Of a stretch of DNA of 6,702 bases, positions 6,349-6,702 are shown piece after piece (the stretch's first letter is position 1; each line of letters starts with the position of its first letter). The position numbers and the translations under genes are program-made. The DNA comes from an uncultured Chthoniobacterales bacterium (GTDB taxonomy: Bacteria > Verrucomicrobiota > Verrucomicrobiia > Chthoniobacterales > UBA10450), in assembly GCA_955652155.1 (NCBI GenBank), contig CATPAT010000112.1:1-6702 (forward strand). The letters are read 5' to 3'. The notes beneath the pieces were generated by a model that was not told the DNA's origin, did no database searches, and was given only the letters and a program-made list of their open reading frames with translations.

Positions 6349-6349
6349 T
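6330..6349 (+). repeat. direct repeat copy 1 (tRNA-Ser end, att core)
   Basis: AATCCCTCCCTCACCGCCAT, identical to 6503-6522. It covers the end of the T-arm, the acceptor strand and CCA, so it is the likely identity block used for strand exchange. Confidence 0.75.
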
Positions 6350-6502
6350 GTTCCAGACTCCCGCGAGCCGCTCGCTTTCGCTACATCTAGCGCGCTCACG
6401 TATCGGAGATGAGAACTTGTTCGACCGGTGGGACGCGGAGCGCATGGGTTAAAATCCCGCCATTGCGGGATCTAACTCCGGAGCCAACGCGCAGCGTTGG
6501 AT
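6350..6502. other. 153-bp segment between the two att-like repeats, rich in dyads
   Basis: No gene. Three dyads lie in its last 50 bp: ATCCCGC-CATT-GCGGGAT (6454-6471), CTCCGGAG (6476-6483) and CCAACGC-GCA-GCGTTGG (6484-6500). The rest shows no repeat or open frame I can support. Being flanked by 20-bp direct repeats, it could be the scar or remnant of an earlier insertion at the same tRNA-Ser. Confidence 0.55.
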
Positions 6503-6522
6503 AATCCCTCCCTCACCGCCAT
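6503..6522 (+). repeat. direct repeat copy 2 (tRNA-Ser end, att core)
   Basis: Exact 20-bp copy of 6330-6349, but without the preceding T-arm half. Together they suggest two successive insertions into one tRNA-Ser or a composite attachment site. Confidence 0.75.
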
Positions 6523-6531
6523 TCTGATTGC

Positions 6532-6566
6532 GCGTTGAGCGTTGGACGTTGAATGTTGGGCGTTGA
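6532..6566 (+). repeat. five tandem 7-bp repeats (RYGTTGR)
   Basis: GCGTTGA, GCGTTGG, ACGTTGA, ATGTTGG and GCGTTGA follow one another without gaps. The array overlaps the probable start codon of the aldehyde dehydrogenase gene. Arrays of this heptamer type are known from intergenic regions of several environmental bacterial phyla; their function is unclear. Confidence 0.75.
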
Positions 6567-6702
6567 CCACTGAAGAGCTCCAGATTCGAAACTTTATCGA
6601 CGGCCAGTTTGTTGAGCCCGTCGGTGGCAAATATATCGACAACATCGAGCCGGCGACGGGAAAACCGTACTCGCAGGTCGCCGACAGTGACTCGCGCGAT
6701 GT
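6563..6702 (+). CDS. aldehyde dehydrogenase family protein, N-terminal part
   Basis: From TTG 6563 the frame reads TTEELQIRNFIDGQFV then EPVGGKYIDNIEPATGKPYSQV and continues off the window (46 codons seen). The pattern 'NFIDGxFVEPxxGxYxDNIxPATGxxYxQVxDSD' is characteristic of the N-terminus of NAD(P)+-dependent aldehyde dehydrogenases, cytosolic enzymes that oxidise aldehydes to carboxylic acids; the substrate cannot be told from this piece. An in-frame TGA lies at 6536-6538, so the only possible starts are TTG 6542 and TTG 6563, both inside the heptamer array, and neither has a ribosome binding site. TTG 6563 fits the family start best. It is the chromosomal gene flanking the element. Confidence 0.8.
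   Translation, partial: MTTEELQIRNFIDGQFVEPVGGKYIDNIEPATGKPYSQVADSDSRD

Noticed and set aside
6444..6471. T-arm of a tRNA or tmRNA (GGGTTAAAATCCC)
   Set aside because: The invariant TTC is missing and no acceptor, D-arm or tmRNA features surround it.

Overview
The window most likely comes from a soil- or sediment-type Verrucomicrobiota bacterium or a close relative. This rests on the style of its secreted beta-rich proteins, the look of the integrase N-terminus, GTTG-type heptamer repeats in an intergenic region, and moderately high GC with GCG/CGC-rich codons. No rRNA or other phylogenetic marker is present, so the assignment is an inference.

Left part (1-1586): two divergent genes for exported proteins. 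The minus-strand gene is cut by the window edge; it has a clear signal peptide or lipobox, a good GGAGG ribosome binding site and a sigma70-like promoter. The plus-strand gene (525-1586) has a signal peptide, a large periplasmic beta-rich domain of the kind that carries a 'VPAGKFDAFNL' motif, a Pro/Ala/Ser linker and a second beta domain.

Middle and right part (about 1600-6350): a compact mobile element with all genes on the minus strand. In transcription order these are a tyrosine integrase broken by a single-base frameshift, a 199-residue unknown protein, a 138-bp regulatory gap with four phased repeats, an excisionase/AlpA-like helix-turn-helix protein, a replication ATPase (DnaB N-terminal domain fused to a RepA-type AAA_25 domain), a 135-bp palindrome-rich gap, a 71-residue unknown protein, and a terminase-small-subunit-like helix-turn-helix protein. 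The integrase starts about 80 bp from a 3'-end fragment of a tRNA-Ser gene, the expected attachment site. The int / xis / rep / terS-like order without capsid genes resembles phage-inducible chromosomal islands and other phage satellites. The complete tRNA-Ser and the far end of the element are not in the window.

Right edge (6350-6702): a second 20-bp copy of the tRNA-Ser end lies 173 bp from the first. It is followed by five tandem 7-bp repeats that run into the start of an aldehyde dehydrogenase gene cut by the window edge.

The most unusual signals are (i) the excisionase-like start codon sitting in the 7-nt loop of a 16-position hairpin, (ii) four AGCTAATGGCAGA-type repeats spaced 21, 32 and 21 bp just upstream of it, (iii) the one-base deletion in an A-run that splits the integrase, and (iv) the duplicated tRNA-Ser end flanking a small dyad-rich segment.
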